Source of the DNA: Bradyrhizobium lablabi
GTDB taxonomy: Bacteria; Pseudomonadota; Alphaproteobacteria; Rhizobiales; Xanthobacteraceae
Length of the DNA: 64,000 nucleotides
Reading direction: 5' to 3'
Assembly (NCBI RefSeq): GCF_900141755.1
Contig: NZ_LT670844.1
Coordinates: 6,296,501 to 6,360,500, forward strand
How positions within the stretch are numbered: the first letter of the stretch is position 1; every line of letters begins with the position of its first letter. Both the position numbers and the translations under genes were made by a program. Under the pieces are notes generated by a model. That model saw only the letters and a program-made list of their open reading frames with translations, did no database searches and was not told where the DNA came from. Shown here one piece after another: positions 8,789-17,644 of the stretch.

Positions 8789-9550
8789 ATGTCCGGACTG
8801 CCGCGTTCCTCGCATGCGCTCGTCACCGGCGGCGGGCGGGGCATCGGCCGCGCGGTCGCGTCCGCGCTGGTGCAGGCCGGAGCAACGGTCACGGTGCTCG
8901 GCCGCCATCGTGCCACGCTGGATGAGGCCATTGCCGCCGGCGCCGCGCATTTTGCAGGCGTGGCCGATGTCGCGGATCAGGCCGCTGTGAATGCGGCCTT
9001 GGCGGAAGCATCGGCGCGACAGCCGATCGATATTCTCATCGCAAACGCCGGCGCCGCGGAATCCGCGCCGTTCGCAAAATCCGATGCGGCGCTGTTCCGG
9101 CGGATGATGGATGTGAACTTCATGGGCGTGGTTCATGCGGTCCAGGCCGCGTTGCCGGCGATGAGGGACCGGCCGCACGGCCGCATTGTCGCGGTCGCAT
9201 CGACCGCCGGTCTCAAGGGCTATGCCTATGTCAGTGCCTATAGCGCGGCGAAGCACGCCGTTGTCGGTCTTGTGCGCTCGCTGGCGCTGGAGCTCGCCAG
9301 CACGCGCGTGACGGTCAATGCGGTATGTCCGGGGTTCACCGATACCGACCTGCTCGCCGGCAGCATCGACAACATCATGAAGAAGACCGGCCGCAGCCAT
9401 GAGCAGGCGGTCGCTGAGCTTGCCCGGCATAATCCGCAAGGCCGCCTCGTGACCCCTGCCGAAGTCGCCGATACCGTGCTTTGGTTGTGCGGCGAGGGCG
9501 CCGGCGCGATCACCGGACAGGCCATCGCAGTTGCGGGCGGCGAGGTTTAG
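8789..9550 (+). CDS. short-chain dehydrogenase/reductase
   Basis: 253-residue NAD(P)-dependent oxidoreductase of the classical SDR family. It has TGGGRGIG near residue 15, NAG near 88, a catalytic Ser in VASTAG, YSAAK with the catalytic Tyr/Lys near residues 150-155, and a C-terminal AGGEV. The start was placed at the ATG at 8789 because GGGGAGG precedes it by about 8 bp; an upstream in-frame ATG at 8729 would run through the predicted operator. Divergent from cupin 1 and upstream of the crotonase. It probably oxidises or reduces a hydroxy/oxo group on a CoA-bound ring intermediate. Confidence 0.88.
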   Translation: MSGLPRSSHALVTGGGRGIGRAVASALVQAGATVTVLGRHRATLDEAIAAGAAHFAGVADVADQAAVNAALAEASARQPIDILIANAGAAESAPFAKSDAALFRRMMDVNFMGVVHAVQAALPAMRDRPHGRIVAVASTAGLKGYAYVSAYSAAKHAVVGLVRSLALELASTRVTVNAVCPGFTDTDLLAGSIDNIMKKTGRSHEQAVAELARHNPQGRLVTPAEVADTVLWLCGEGAGAITGQAIAVAGGEV

Positions 9551-9578
9551 GGTGCGTGCGTAGCCCATATTTAAAACC

Positions 9579-9730
9579 GTCATTGCGAGCCAACGGGTCC
9601 ACGCAAGGCGCGGCCCGATGACAGGCTCCGCGAAGCAATCCAGCTTCGCAACACGAAAGCTGGATTGCTTCGTCGCGGAGTTTATCATAGGGCCGGCCGA
9701 AGGCCGGACCCGTTGGCTCCTCGCAATGAC
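9579..9730. repeat. REP-like palindromic intergenic repeat
   Basis: A 152 bp element between SDR and crotonase built of nested inverted repeats. The outer arms are 9579-9600 and 9706-9730 (GTCATTGCGAG ... CTCGCAATGAC, both next to CCAACGGGTCC or its complement). The inner arms 9631-9646 and 9657-9672 are a perfect 16 bp match around CAATCCAGCTT. Elements of this kind are scattered between genes in Bradyrhizobium-type genomes. A transcript could fold into a long hairpin, possibly shielding or ending the SDR mRNA. Confidence 0.8.
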
Positions 9731-9751
9731 AATAATTGAAAGGGAGATCCC

Positions 9752-10588
9752 ATGAGCACCCCAGCCAATCCCGTCACGCTGCCGCTGTCGCAGTATGCGC
9801 CCAAACATTTCCTGTTGGCGGTGGCAGACGGCGTCGCGACGGTGACGCTGAACCGCCCGGAGCGAAAGAATCCGCTGACATTTGAAAGTTACCGGGAATT
9901 GACGGATTTCTTCCGCGCCTGCGCGTTTGACGATGACGTCAAGACCATTGTTGTGACCGGCGCCGGCGGCAATTTTTCTTCCGGCGGCGATGTGTTCGAG
10001 ATCATTGGGCCGCTGGTGAAGATGGACACCAAAGGCCTCACCGCCTTTGCGCGGATGACCGGCGATCTCGTCAAGGCGATGCGGGCCTGTCCGCAACCGA
10101 TCATCGCGGCCGTCGAGGGCATCTGCGCCGGCGCCGGCGCGATCGTCGCGATGGCCTCCGACATGCGCCTTGCCGCCACCGGCGCCAAGGTCGCGTTCCT
10201 GTTCAACAAAGTGGGGCTTGCCGGCTGCGACATGGGGGCGTGCGCGATCCTGCCGCGCATCATCGGGCAATCGCGCGCCTCCGAATTGCTTTATACCGGC
10301 CGCTTCATGACCGCGGAGGAGGGCGAGCGCTGGGGGTTTTTCAGCCGTATCGTGGCGCCCGAACAGGTGTTGCCGCAGGCGCAGTCTCTGGCAAAAGAGA
10401 TTACCGCGGGGCCAACCTTCGCCAACACCATGACCAAGCGGATGTTGGCGATGGAATGGGCGATGTCGGTCGAAGAGGCGATCGAGGCGGAAGCGGTCGC
10501 GCAGGCGCTGTGCATGACAACGGCCGATTTCGCCCGTGCGTTCGAGGCGTTTTCGAACAAGGCAAAGCCGGTATTTCAGGGTAATTGA
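9752..10588 (+). CDS. enoyl-CoA hydratase/isomerase (crotonase) family protein
   Basis: 278-residue crotonase-fold protein. The oxyanion-hole peptides are present (FSSGGD around 75-80 and CAGAGA around 125-130). The two Glu residues of classical enoyl-CoA hydratase are missing: by alignment from memory they fall on Ile131 and Lys153, while Asp160 sits in GCDMGA. This suggests a different reaction on a CoA thioester, such as isomerisation, hydrolytic ring opening or lyase chemistry. The ATG is preceded by AAAGGGAG. It follows a palindromic repeat and lies 87 bp upstream of the monooxygenase/reductase start, with a predicted MarR operator between them. Confidence 0.85.
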   Translation: MSTPANPVTLPLSQYAPKHFLLAVADGVATVTLNRPERKNPLTFESYRELTDFFRACAFDDDVKTIVVTGAGGNFSSGGDVFEIIGPLVKMDTKGLTAFARMTGDLVKAMRACPQPIIAAVEGICAGAGAIVAMASDMRLAATGAKVAFLFNKVGLAGCDMGACAILPRIIGQSRASELLYTGRFMTAEEGERWGFFSRIVAPEQVLPQAQSLAKEITAGPTFANTMTKRMLAMEWAMSVEEAIEAEAVAQALCMTTADFARAFEAFSNKAKPVFQGN

Positions 10589-10622
10589 GGGGGCGCGAAC
10601 CGGCGAACGGGTCTTGCCGGAA

Positions 10623-10646
10623 AATTGTTTTAGGTTTAAAACAATT
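10623..10646. promoter_or_regulatory. predicted MarR operator, site 3 (perfect palindrome)
   Basis: Perfect 10 bp inverted repeat, AATTGTTTTA then 4 bp GGTT then TAAAACAATT, 29 bp upstream of the ATG of the 2-aminobenzoyl-CoA monooxygenase/reductase. It is the best copy of a motif also found at 8141, 8723, 17029 and 18848. Size and symmetry fit a MarR dimer. Confidence 0.7.
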
Positions 10647-10675
10647 AAATTGGTCCCGCTTTGCCGGAGGCTTTG

Positions 10676-13027
10676 ATGAAGATTGCGATCATCGGTGGCG
10701 GACCGGCCGGTCTCTATTCCGCGATCCTGCTCAAAAAGCAGCGGCCGGAGGCCGAGATCACGGTCTATGAGCGCAACCGCGCCGATGACACCTTCGGCTT
10801 CGGCGTGGTGTTTTCCGACGCCACCCTCGACAATTTCGAAAAATACGATCCTCCGAGCTATCGCCGCATCACCCGCGAGTTCGCCTATTGGGACGACATC
10901 GCCGTTCATTTCCGCGGTACGGTGCATCGGGTCGGCGGCAACGGCTTTTGCGGCTGCTCGCGCCGCACACTGCTGTTGATCCTGCAGGAGCGCGCGCGCG
11001 AGCTCGGCGTCAGCCTCAAGTTTGAGGCCGACATCGAGGACGAGGCGCGCTTCGCCGATGCCGGTCTGGTGGTGCTGGCCGACGGCATCAACAGCCGTTT
11101 TCGCGATAAGTATATCGAGCATTTCCAGCCCGAGGTCGATGTTCGCTCCAACAAGTTCGCCTGGATGGGTTCGACCCGGCCGCTCGATGCCTTCACGTTC
11201 ATCTTTCAGGAAACCGAGTGGGGGCCGTTCATTGCGCACGCCTACCAATACGAGGCCGGCCGCTCGACCTGGATTTTTGAGACCGATCCCGCGACGTTCC
11301 AGCGCGCCGGGCTCGAGGGTCTGAACGAAAAGCAATCCGCCGATCGAATGGCGCAGATTTTCGGCTGGTTTATTGGTGGGCATCCGCTTCTCACCAACCG
11401 CTCGATGTGGCGCAATTTTCCGATGATCCGCAGCAAGCGCTGGGTCAAGGACAACATGGTGCTGTTGGGCGATGCCAAGGCAACCGCGCATTTCTCGATC
11501 GGCTCCGGCACCAAGCTCGCAATGGAAGACGCGATCGCGCTGGTGGACGCCATGCAGCGCGCGCCGACGGTCGAGGCGGCCTTGCAGCAATACGAGGAGG
11601 GCCGCCGCGAGGAGGTCGAGAAGACCCAGCACGCCGCCGACGTGTCGCTGGTCTGGTTCGAGCACGTCGACCGTTTCTGGGATTTTGACCCGGTGCAGTT
11701 TGCGTTCGGCGTCATGACCCGGGCCAAGGCGATCACCTACGACAATCTCACATTGCGCGCGCCCGATTTCGTCGCTGAAGTCGACAAGGCATTTGCAAAA
11801 CAGGTCCGCGCCAAGGGGTTCGACGTCGATATCGCAAAACCCGTGGCGCCGATGTTCCAGCCGATGAAACTGCGCGAAATGGAGATTGCAAACCGCGCGG
11901 TGGTGTCGCCGATGTGCATGTATTCGGCCGAGGAAGGCATGCCGGGCGATTTTCATCTGGTGCATTACGGCTCGCGCGCGATCGGCGGCGCCGGGTTGAT
12001 TTTCACGGAAATGACATGTGTCGGCCGCGACGCCCGCATCACGCCGGGCTGCACTGGCCTGTGGAACGACGCGCAGGAAGCCGCCTGGCGCCGCATCGTC
12101 GATTTCGTCCACACCAATTCCGCCGCAAGATTTTGCCTGCAGCTTGGACATGCCGGCCGCAAGGGCGCCACCAAGCTGATGTGGGACGGCATGGACCGTC
12201 CATTGGAGGAGGGCGGCTGGGACGTCATATCGGCCTCGCCGATCCCCTATTTTCCCGACAGTCAGGTGCCGCGCGAGATGGACCGCGCCGCGATGGACGC
12301 GGTCAAGGCGGCGTTCGTCGCCTCCACGGAGCGCGGCGAACGCTGCGGTTTCGATATGCTGGAGCTGCATTGCGCCCATGGGTATCTGCTTGCGAGTTTT
12401 ATCTCGCCATTGACCAACCAGCGCATCGACGCCTACGGCGGCTCGCTTGAGAACCGCCTGCGTTTTCCGCTGGAAGTGTTCGAGGCCATGCGCTCGGCCT
12501 GGCCGGCGCATAAGCCGATGTCGGTGCGCATCTCCGCCACCGACTGGGCCGAGGGCGGCATCACCGGCGATGACGCGGTCGCGGTCGCGCGCGCCTTTGC
12601 GGAAGCCGGCGTCGATCTCGTCGACGTCTCCACGGGGCAGACCGTGCGCGACGCCCAGCCGATCTATGGCCGCATGTTCCAGACGCCGTTCTCCGATCAG
12701 GTCCGCAACGAAGCGCGCGTCGCCACCATGTGCGTCGGCAACATCACGACCGCTGACCAGGTCAATACCATCCTCGCCGCCGGCCGCGCGGATCTCGTGG
12801 CGCTCGGCAGGCCGCATCTGGTCGATCCGTCGTTCACGCTGAAAGCCGCGGCCTGGTATGGCGCGGACGGCGTGTTCTGCCCGCCGCAATATCTGCCGGG
12901 CAAGGAGCAGATTTTCCGCAACAGCGTGCGCGACCGGCAGGATTTCGACGACCTGAAAATTAAGGCTAAACCGAAGACCCGGGCCGAGCTGAAAGCCGAG
13001 GCGACAAAGCCGCTTGCGGCGGAGTGA
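10676..13027 (+). CDS. 2-aminobenzoyl-CoA monooxygenase/reductase (fused flavoprotein)
   Basis: 783 residues in two flavin domains. Residues 1 to about 380 are a group A monooxygenase: the N-terminal IIGGGPAGL dinucleotide fold and LLGDAKA with Gly265-Asp266. From about 391 onward it is an old-yellow-enzyme-like TIM barrel: [41 protein letters not shown]. This layout and size are those of the enzyme that hydroxylates and then reduces 2-aminobenzoyl-CoA to a non-aromatic 2-amino-5-oxocyclohexene-carboxyl-CoA. Salicylyl-CoA 5-hydroxylase is the alternative name for the family. The ATG at 10676 is chosen because CCGGAGG precedes it; a TTG start five codons upstream is less likely. A perfect MarR-type palindrome lies just upstream. 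Confidence 0.88.
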   Translation: MKIAIIGGGPAGLYSAILLKKQRPEAEITVYERNRADDTFGFGVVFSDATLDNFEKYDPPSYRRITREFAYWDDIAVHFRGTVHRVGGNGFCGCSRRTLLLILQERARELGVSLKFEADIEDEARFADAGLVVLADGINSRFRDKYIEHFQPEVDVRSNKFAWMGSTRPLDAFTFIFQETEWGPFIAHAYQYEAGRSTWIFETDPATFQRAGLEGLNEKQSADRMAQIFGWFIGGHPLLTNRSMWRNFPMIRSKRWVKDNMVLLGDAKATAHFSIGSGTKLAMEDAIALVDAMQRAPTVEAALQQYEEGRREEVEKTQHAADVSLVWFEHVDRFWDFDPVQFAFGVMTRAKAITYDNLTLRAPDFVAEVDKAFAKQVRAKGFDVDIAKPVAPMFQPMKLREMEIANRAVVSPMCMYSAEEGMPGDFHLVHYGSRAIGGAGLIFTEMTCVGRDARITPGCTGLWNDAQEAAWRRIVDFVHTNSAARFCLQLGHAGRKGATKLMWDGMDRPLEEGGWDVISASPIPYFPDSQVPREMDRAAMDAVKAAFVASTERGERCGFDMLELHCAHGYLLASFISPLTNQRIDAYGGSLENRLRFPLEVFEAMRSAWPAHKPMSVRISATDWAEGGITGDDAVAVARAFAEAGVDLVDVSTGQTVRDAQPIYGRMFQTPFSDQVRNEARVATMCVGNITTADQVNTILAAGRADLVALGRPHLVDPSFTLKAAAWYGADGVFCPPQYLPGKEQIFRNSVRDRQDFDDLKIKAKPKTRAELKAEATKPLAAE

Positions 13028-13084
13028 CGGACCGTGCGAGCTTAAGTCCTCGCTTGGCGTTTTGGTCGTGAACGGAGTAGCGCG

Positions 13085-14335
13085 ATGAAGGCGATTATCG
13101 TCGGGGGTGGTATCGGGGGCCTGACCACGGCGCTGATGCTGCGCGCCCGCGGCATCGGCTGCGAAGTGTTCGAGCAGTCGGACACCATCCGCGAACTCGG
13201 CGTCGGCATCAATACGCTGCCGCATGCGATCCGCGAACTCGCCGGCCTCGGGCTGTTGCAAAAGCTCGACGAGGCAGCGATCCGCACCGACGTGCTTTAT
13301 TATCTCAATCGCCATGGCCAGGAAGTGTGGAAGGAATCCCGCGGCATCGATTCCGGCCACGACGTGCCGCAATTTTCGATCCATCGCGGCAGGCTGCAGA
13401 GCGTGATCCACCGCGCGGTCGAGGAGCGGCTGGGACGGGATGCGATCCACACCGGCTGCAGGCTCGGCTCCTTCACCCAGGATGAAGGCGGCGTCACCGC
13501 ATACTTCTTCGACCGCGCCGGCGGTCACACCAAAACCGTGCGCGGCGACATCCTGATCGGCGCCGACGGAATTCATTCGCGGGTGCGCGAAACGCTGTTT
13601 CCCGACGAAGGCCCGCCGTGCTGGAACGGATTGATGCTGTGGCGCGGCGCGCGCGACTGGCCGGTGTTTTTGACGGGACGTTCGATGATCGTTGCCGGCG
13701 GCCTGCATGCCAAGGTCGTGGTCTATCCGATCGCCGAAGGATCGAGCCCGGCGAGCCGCCTGACCAACTGGGCGGTGCTGGTGAAAGTGGGCGACGGCAA
13801 CGCGCCGCCGCCGCGCCGCGAGGACTGGTCGCGGCCGGGCAAGCGCGAGGAATTGATGCCTCATGTCGCGCGCTTCTCGGTGCCCTATGTCGACGTGCCG
13901 AACCTGATCTCGGCGACGCCCGAATTCTACGAATATCCGACCTGCGACCGCGATCCCCTGCCATATTGGTCCAGTGGACGCGTCACGCTGCTCGGCGACG
14001 CCGCGCATCCGATGTATCCGGTCGGATCGAACGGGGCGTCGCAGGCCATTCTCGATGCGCGCTGCCTTGCGGACGCGCTGGCGCGTTCCGAGCATCCGCG
14101 GCAGGCCTTGATGGCCTATGAGCAGAAGCGTTTGCCGATGACGGCAGAGATCGTGCGATCCAACCGCCGCGGCGGCCCGGAAGGCGTCATCGACGCGGTC
14201 GAGCAGCTCGCGCCTGACGGTTTTGACAATGTGGAGAACGTGCTGAGCTATTCGCAGCGCGAGGCCATTGTGCGCGGCTATGCCAGCAAGGCCGGATTTG
14301 CCGCGGTGCCGGGATTGGCGGCGGTGCGGGCGTAA
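13085..14335 (+). CDS. FAD-dependent monooxygenase, PhzS/salicylate hydroxylase-like
   Basis: 416-residue single-component aromatic hydroxylase. It carries GGGIGG at residues 7-12 for FAD, the DG motif in GADGIHSRVR near residue 165, and the GD motif in LLGDAAHPMYPVGSNGA near residue 302. The family uses NAD(P)H and oxygen to hydroxylate phenolic or N-heteroaromatic acids. It starts 57 bp after the monooxygenase/reductase with no visible terminator between, so co-transcription under the 10623 operator is likely. It may hydroxylate a substrate feeding the pathway or a shunt product; the exact ring is not determined. Confidence 0.85.
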   Translation: MKAIIVGGGIGGLTTALMLRARGIGCEVFEQSDTIRELGVGINTLPHAIRELAGLGLLQKLDEAAIRTDVLYYLNRHGQEVWKESRGIDSGHDVPQFSIHRGRLQSVIHRAVEERLGRDAIHTGCRLGSFTQDEGGVTAYFFDRAGGHTKTVRGDILIGADGIHSRVRETLFPDEGPPCWNGLMLWRGARDWPVFLTGRSMIVAGGLHAKVVVYPIAEGSSPASRLTNWAVLVKVGDGNAPPPRREDWSRPGKREELMPHVARFSVPYVDVPNLISATPEFYEYPTCDRDPLPYWSSGRVTLLGDAAHPMYPVGSNGASQAILDARCLADALARSEHPRQALMAYEQKRLPMTAEIVRSNRRGGPEGVIDAVEQLAPDGFDNVENVLSYSQREAIVRGYASKAGFAAVPGLAAVRA

Positions 14336-14462
14336 CGCGCCACTTTCCTCATTGCGGGGATTCAATTTTCAAACAGCCGTCGTTTGCGACCACAGCCTCG
14401 CGATCTCGCCGCGCATTTCGCGCGAGTTTTGCTGTAGACGTTCCGCCCTCTCCAATCAGAGG

Positions 14463-14574
14463 GCGCAGGGAATGCCGGGCGCCCGATGCGCCCGATAGCC
14501 GCGTGTGCAATGATAGTGTGAGAGCGCACACGCGTTAGTCAGGTCACACCGGAATCACCCGGCATTCCCCGCGC
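14463..14574. repeat. nested stem-loop element (structured repeat or RNA)
   Basis: Outer arms 14468-14479 and 14558-14569 are a perfect 12 bp inverted repeat (GGGAATGCCGGG / CCCGGCATTCCC), extended by GCGC on each side past one mismatch. Inside, CGCGTGTGC at 14500-14508 pairs perfectly with GCACACGCG at 14526-14534. The flanking sequence resembles, from memory, a multi-copy intergenic sequence of Bradyrhizobium; this could not be searched. It may be a mobile repeat, a terminator complex or a structured RNA. Confidence 0.55.
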
Positions 14575-15045
14575 AATGGTTTACGGCTTATATCGTGCTC
14601 TCCCCGGTGAACGGCTCTTTTGCCACCGTCGTTTGCGAAAGTTGGCTTCCGCGAACTTGACACCAGCACCGCGATGTCAGGACCACACGACTTCGCCGTC
14701 CGCCTCAGCGCCGTTCGTCTTCAAGCGCATCCGCGTCCACCGCATCCCGCCCCGCGGCCATGACGATCGCGTGTCGCCCCTCTGTGGGACGGGACAGCGA
14801 TGGATATAGTTGTGATTTGGGGACGAGATCAACGCGGCACATTGGCACGACGGGCAAGTCACGAGCCAGCTCCGCTGATTTTCCCGCCCGGGCAAATCGG
14901 TCGACCTGTCCGCTACGACAGCACAGCCTTCATCGTCAGTTGTGATTGAACCGTGAAGTCGCGGCGTATTGGATCCTTCGCTTTCGCGGAGGATGACGAG
15001 TTGAGAATGTCGGCAGCTCTGTTCGCCGCATGAACAGCCGTCGTC

Positions 15046-15066
15046 GTCCCGGCCTTGAGCCGGGAC
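15046..15066. repeat. REP-like hairpin
   Basis: Perfect 8 bp arms GTCCCGGC / GCCGGGAC around CTTGA. This is a common short palindrome of Bradyrhizobium-type intergenic DNA. No T-run follows, so it is not called a terminator. Confidence 0.7.
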
Positions 15067-15141
15067 CCATACGCCGTGTCGCTCGTTTTGACAGACGCTG
15101 TACAACGACTTTCGCGCAACGACTGCCGCCTGTGGTTATGA

Positions 15142-15161
15142 GTCCCTGCGTTCGCAGGGAC
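15142..15161. repeat. REP-like hairpin
   Basis: Perfect 9 bp arms GTCCCTGCG / CGCAGGGAC with a TT loop, 56 bp beyond the stop of cupin 2 (minus strand). It could act as an RNA-stabilising or terminating hairpin for that gene, though no U-tract is visible. Confidence 0.65.
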
Positions 15162-15216
15162 GACACATAGTGTGTGGCGTGTAGCCCCGATTTCGCGTGC
15201 GCTACGTGAGGCCCGC

Positions 15217-15669
15217 TCACGCCGGCGGGGGCGGCAGGAAGTGGATGTTGTACTCCGCGGCCATTGCGACGACGTCCTCGGGCTTCTGCTCCTTCATGTT
15301 GTGCAGGCCCCAGAACAGGTCGTACAGCTTTTGGCTCGGCGATACCCAGAACAGCACTTTTGCCGTTTGATCCGACTTGTTGAAGATGCCGTGGGGAACG
15401 CCCATGCCGAGGCGGATCAGATCGCCCGGCGTCGCCTGCGCGTCGGCGCCGCCGAGCATGAAGTCAAGCTTTCCCTCCAGCATATAGAGATACTCATCCT
15501 GGTCGGGATGGATATGCGGCGGTACGAAGGTGCCGGGCGGCAGCGTCGCATGCCATGAGAAGGAATGATCGGTGCAGCTTTTCGGCACATAGGTCTGTCC
15601 CAAAATATTCCAGGAAATTCCCTGCATGCCTTCATTGGCCCGGGTGATACCGGTGATCTCGCTCTTCAT
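15217..15669 (-). CDS. cupin-domain protein, paralogue 2
   Basis: 150-residue single-domain cupin paralogous to the one at 8195-8644. The metal ligands are complete: PPHIHPDQDEY (His, His, Glu) and GVPHGIFN (His). Both proteins end in a short acidic/proline tail after FLPP. The ATG at 15669 lies 27 bp downstream of the stop of the ABC binding protein, so the pair is one operon read leftwards from the MarR-controlled divergent promoter. Two related cupins in one regulon suggest either a heteromer or two steps on similar CoA-bound intermediates. The reaction is not known. Confidence 0.85.
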   Translation of the reverse strand: MKSEITGITRANEGMQGISWNILGQTYVPKSCTDHSFSWHATLPPGTFVPPHIHPDQDEYLYMLEGKLDFMLGGADAQATPGDLIRLGMGVPHGIFNKSDQTAKVLFWVSPSQKLYDLFWGLHNMKEQKPEDVVAMAAEYNIHFLPPPPA

Positions 15670-15696
15670 CGCTTTGTTTCCTTAAACCCTGATTGC

Positions 15697-16872
15697 TCAA
15701 TTACCCGGCGTGCATTCCTTGGCGTAGCGGTCGCCATAATTCTCGAACACTTTTTGCACGATCTCGGTCTGGAATTTGCCGTCCGGGCGCTTTGCCACCT
15801 TGGTCAGGTAAAAATCCTGGATCGGATAGCCGTTGGTGTTGAACTTGAAGCCGCCGCGCAGCGAAGTGAAATCGGCTTTCTTCAACGCGGCCGTCACGGC
15901 GCCCTTGTTGGAGACGTCGCCCTTGACCGCCTTCACCGCGCTGTCGATCAACAAGGCCGCATCATAGCCCTGCATGGCATAGGTGCCCGGCACGCTGTTG
16001 TAGGCGGCTTCATAGCCGGCGACGAATTTCCTGTTCTGGGGATTGTCGAGATTGGGCGCCCAGTTGGCGCCGCCGAACATGCCGACGGCGGCATCCTGCT
16101 GCGCCGGCAGCGTCGATTCATCGACGGTGAATGCCGACAGCACCGGGATTTGATCGGCGAGACCCGCTTGCTTGTATTGTTTCACCAGGCTGACGCCCAT
16201 GCCGCCCGGCATGAAGGTGAACACGGCGTCAGGTTTTTGCGATGCGATTTTGGAGAGCTCGACCTGGAAATCCAGGGTGCCGAGCGGCACATAGCTCTCC
16301 TCGACGATCTCTCCCTTGTAGTCGAGCTTGAAGCCGGCGACCGAATCCTTGCCGGCCTGATAGTTCGGCACCATCACATAGACGCGCTTGTAGCCGCGGT
16401 CCTGGGCGACCTTGCCGAGGACCTCGTGCACCTGATCGTTCTGGTAGGAGGTGACATAGAAGAACGGGCTGCAGTTCTTGCCGGCGTAGCTCGACGGGCC
16501 GGCATTCGGGCTGATCAGGAAAGTTTTTGTATCCGTGACGGGCTTGTGGATCGCCTGCAGGATGTTGGAGAAGATCGGCCCGACCACGAAATCGACCTTG
16601 TCGCGCTCGAGCAGGCCTTTTACCTTTGTCACTGCGGAATCAGGCTTGAGTTCGTCGTCGGCCACCACGATCTCGACATCGCGGCCGGCCATCTTGCCGC
16701 CGAGATCCTTGACCGCGAGTGCGAAACCGTCGCGCACCTGCTGGCCCAGCGCCGCCGCCGGACCCGATAACGTCACGATCACGCCGATCTTGAGTTTTTC
16801 CTGCGCGATAGCCGGATCGATCGCGGCGCTCAGCAGAACCGCCAGCCCAGCCAACTTCGATAATTGTTTCAT
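15697..16872 (-). CDS. ABC transporter substrate-binding protein, branched-chain/aromatic type (LivK-like)
   Basis: 391-residue periplasmic binding protein. The ATG at 16872 follows AGGGGAGAAG and gives a clean signal peptide (MKQLSKLAGLAVLLSAAIDPAIA, cut before QEKLK). The mature part starts KIGVIVTLSGPAAALGQQ and has the two-lobe type 1 layout with EIVVADDELKP. Relatives bind hydrophobic amino acids, amides or aromatic acids. No permease or ATPase is adjacent, so it must use a distant transporter, perhaps livFGMH at 42-45 kb. Divergent from marR with a predicted operator between them and in an operon with cupin 2, it is a good candidate for anthranilate or related aromatic uptake. Confidence 0.88.
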   Translation of the reverse strand: MKQLSKLAGLAVLLSAAIDPAIAQEKLKIGVIVTLSGPAAALGQQVRDGFALAVKDLGGKMAGRDVEIVVADDELKPDSAVTKVKGLLERDKVDFVVGPIFSNILQAIHKPVTDTKTFLISPNAGPSSYAGKNCSPFFYVTSYQNDQVHEVLGKVAQDRGYKRVYVMVPNYQAGKDSVAGFKLDYKGEIVEESYVPLGTLDFQVELSKIASQKPDAVFTFMPGGMGVSLVKQYKQAGLADQIPVLSAFTVDESTLPAQQDAAVGMFGGANWAPNLDNPQNRKFVAGYEAAYNSVPGTYAMQGYDAALLIDSAVKAVKGDVSNKGAVTAALKKADFTSLRGGFKFNTNGYPIQDFYLTKVAKRPDGKFQTEIVQKVFENYGDRYAKECTPGN

Positions 16873-17028
16873 GACTTCTCCCCTCATCGGCGGCTTACGC
16901 CAGCCGCAATCGACGCCAACCCAGATCCGACTTTCAAGACTTGAGCTTATTCTGATGATGGCTATTGCCGCAAGCAAAGCAGCGGCAAGCCCAAACCATT
17001 CTAGAACGAGCCATGCAAGGCGCGCGCC

Positions 17029-17052
17029 AATTATTTGAAACCTAAAGAAATT
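17029..17052. promoter_or_regulatory. predicted MarR operator, site 4 (autoregulatory)
   Basis: AATTATTTGA, AACC, TAAAGAAATT: 20 of 24 positions match the reverse complement of the 10623 palindrome. It sits in the divergent region between the binding protein (minus) and marR (plus). A second partial copy follows at 17092-17109 with a perfect TTGAA-GG-TTCAA core just upstream of the marR start. Autoregulation is likely. Confidence 0.65.
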
Positions 17053-17145
17053 CGGTAAAATGAGTAGCGTTTTGACTTGCAGCAACCCCCAAATTATTTG
17101 AAGGTTCAACTAGACGAGGAAACCCCCGGCAGGCTTGATTGCATC

Positions 17146-17640
17146 ATGAACCTTGATTCCGAGACCAAGGCCGTCGAACTCCCGCACGAGCACGGCGACG
17201 AGCTCCGGTTGTGGCTTCGCCTTCTGACCTGCACCACCCTGATCGAGGGCGAGGTGCGCAGCCGGCTGCGCGAGCGGTTCGACGTCACGCTGCCCCGCTT
17301 CGACCTGATGGCGCAGCTCGACAAGGTCCCGGAGGGCATGACGCTGTCCGATGTCTCGAAGCGGATGATGGTTTCTAACGGCAACGTTACCGGCCTCGTC
17401 GAGCGCCTCGTCGAATCAGGCCATCTCGACCGCCGCACATCGGACACCGACCGGCGCGTCCAGGTGATCCGATTGACAAAAATCGGCCGCGCCGAGTTTC
17501 GCAAGATGGCCGCGGAGCATGAGACCTGGATCGCCGACCTGTTCTCGGAGCTGACGCCCAAGGACGTCCGCGAGTTGATGCGGCTGTTGGCCAAGACCAA
17601 GGGCTCCGCGCAGAAATCCGCGCAAAAGCGGGCGTTGTAG
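17146..17640 (+). CDS. MarR-family transcriptional regulator
   Basis: 164 residues with a winged helix-turn-helix. The recognition region is around MTLSDVSKRMMVSNGNVTGL and the wing carries DTDRRVQVIRLT, the usual D-x-R-R signature. The ATG at 17146 is preferred; a TTG at 17077 would run through the operator-like sequence. MarR proteins in aromatic pathways commonly release DNA on binding the substrate or its CoA thioester. Palindromes of one type occur before five transcription units here including its own, so it is the probable local repressor and 2-aminobenzoyl-CoA a plausible ligand (inference). The next gene starts 4 bp downstream. Confidence 0.9.
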   Translation: MNLDSETKAVELPHEHGDELRLWLRLLTCTTLIEGEVRSRLRERFDVTLPRFDLMAQLDKVPEGMTLSDVSKRMMVSNGNVTGLVERLVESGHLDRRTSDTDRRVQVIRLTKIGRAEFRKMAAEHETWIADLFSELTPKDVRELMRLLAKTKGSAQKSAQKRAL

Positions 17641-17644
17641 CGTC

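Larger units (their letters stand above)
14336..15216. other. 881 bp gene-free intergenic region rich in repeats
   Basis: No credible coding sequence on either strand: open frames here are short, lack start signals and run through palindromes. The region lies between the end of the FAD monooxygenase and the convergent cupin 2. It contains the nested hairpin element at 14463-14574 and REP-like hairpins at 15046-15066 and 15142-15161. It separates the two halves of the predicted aminobenzoate regulon. Confidence 0.75.

Noticed and set aside
8195..14365. A stop-free minus-strand frame of about 2056 codons
   Set aside because: It is antisense to the SDR, crotonase, monooxygenase/reductase and FAD monooxygenase genes and translates to Arg/His-rich sequence without domains. 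Only its last 149 codons (the cupin) are real; high GC content explains the rest.
14515..14545. TGTGAGAGCGCACACG as a second Crp site
   Set aside because: The right half is not TCACA, and the segment is part of the inner stem of the nested hairpin element.
14576..15105. Short open frames in the 881 bp intergenic region
   Set aside because: No ribosome binding sites, no recognisable domains, and they run through palindromic repeats.
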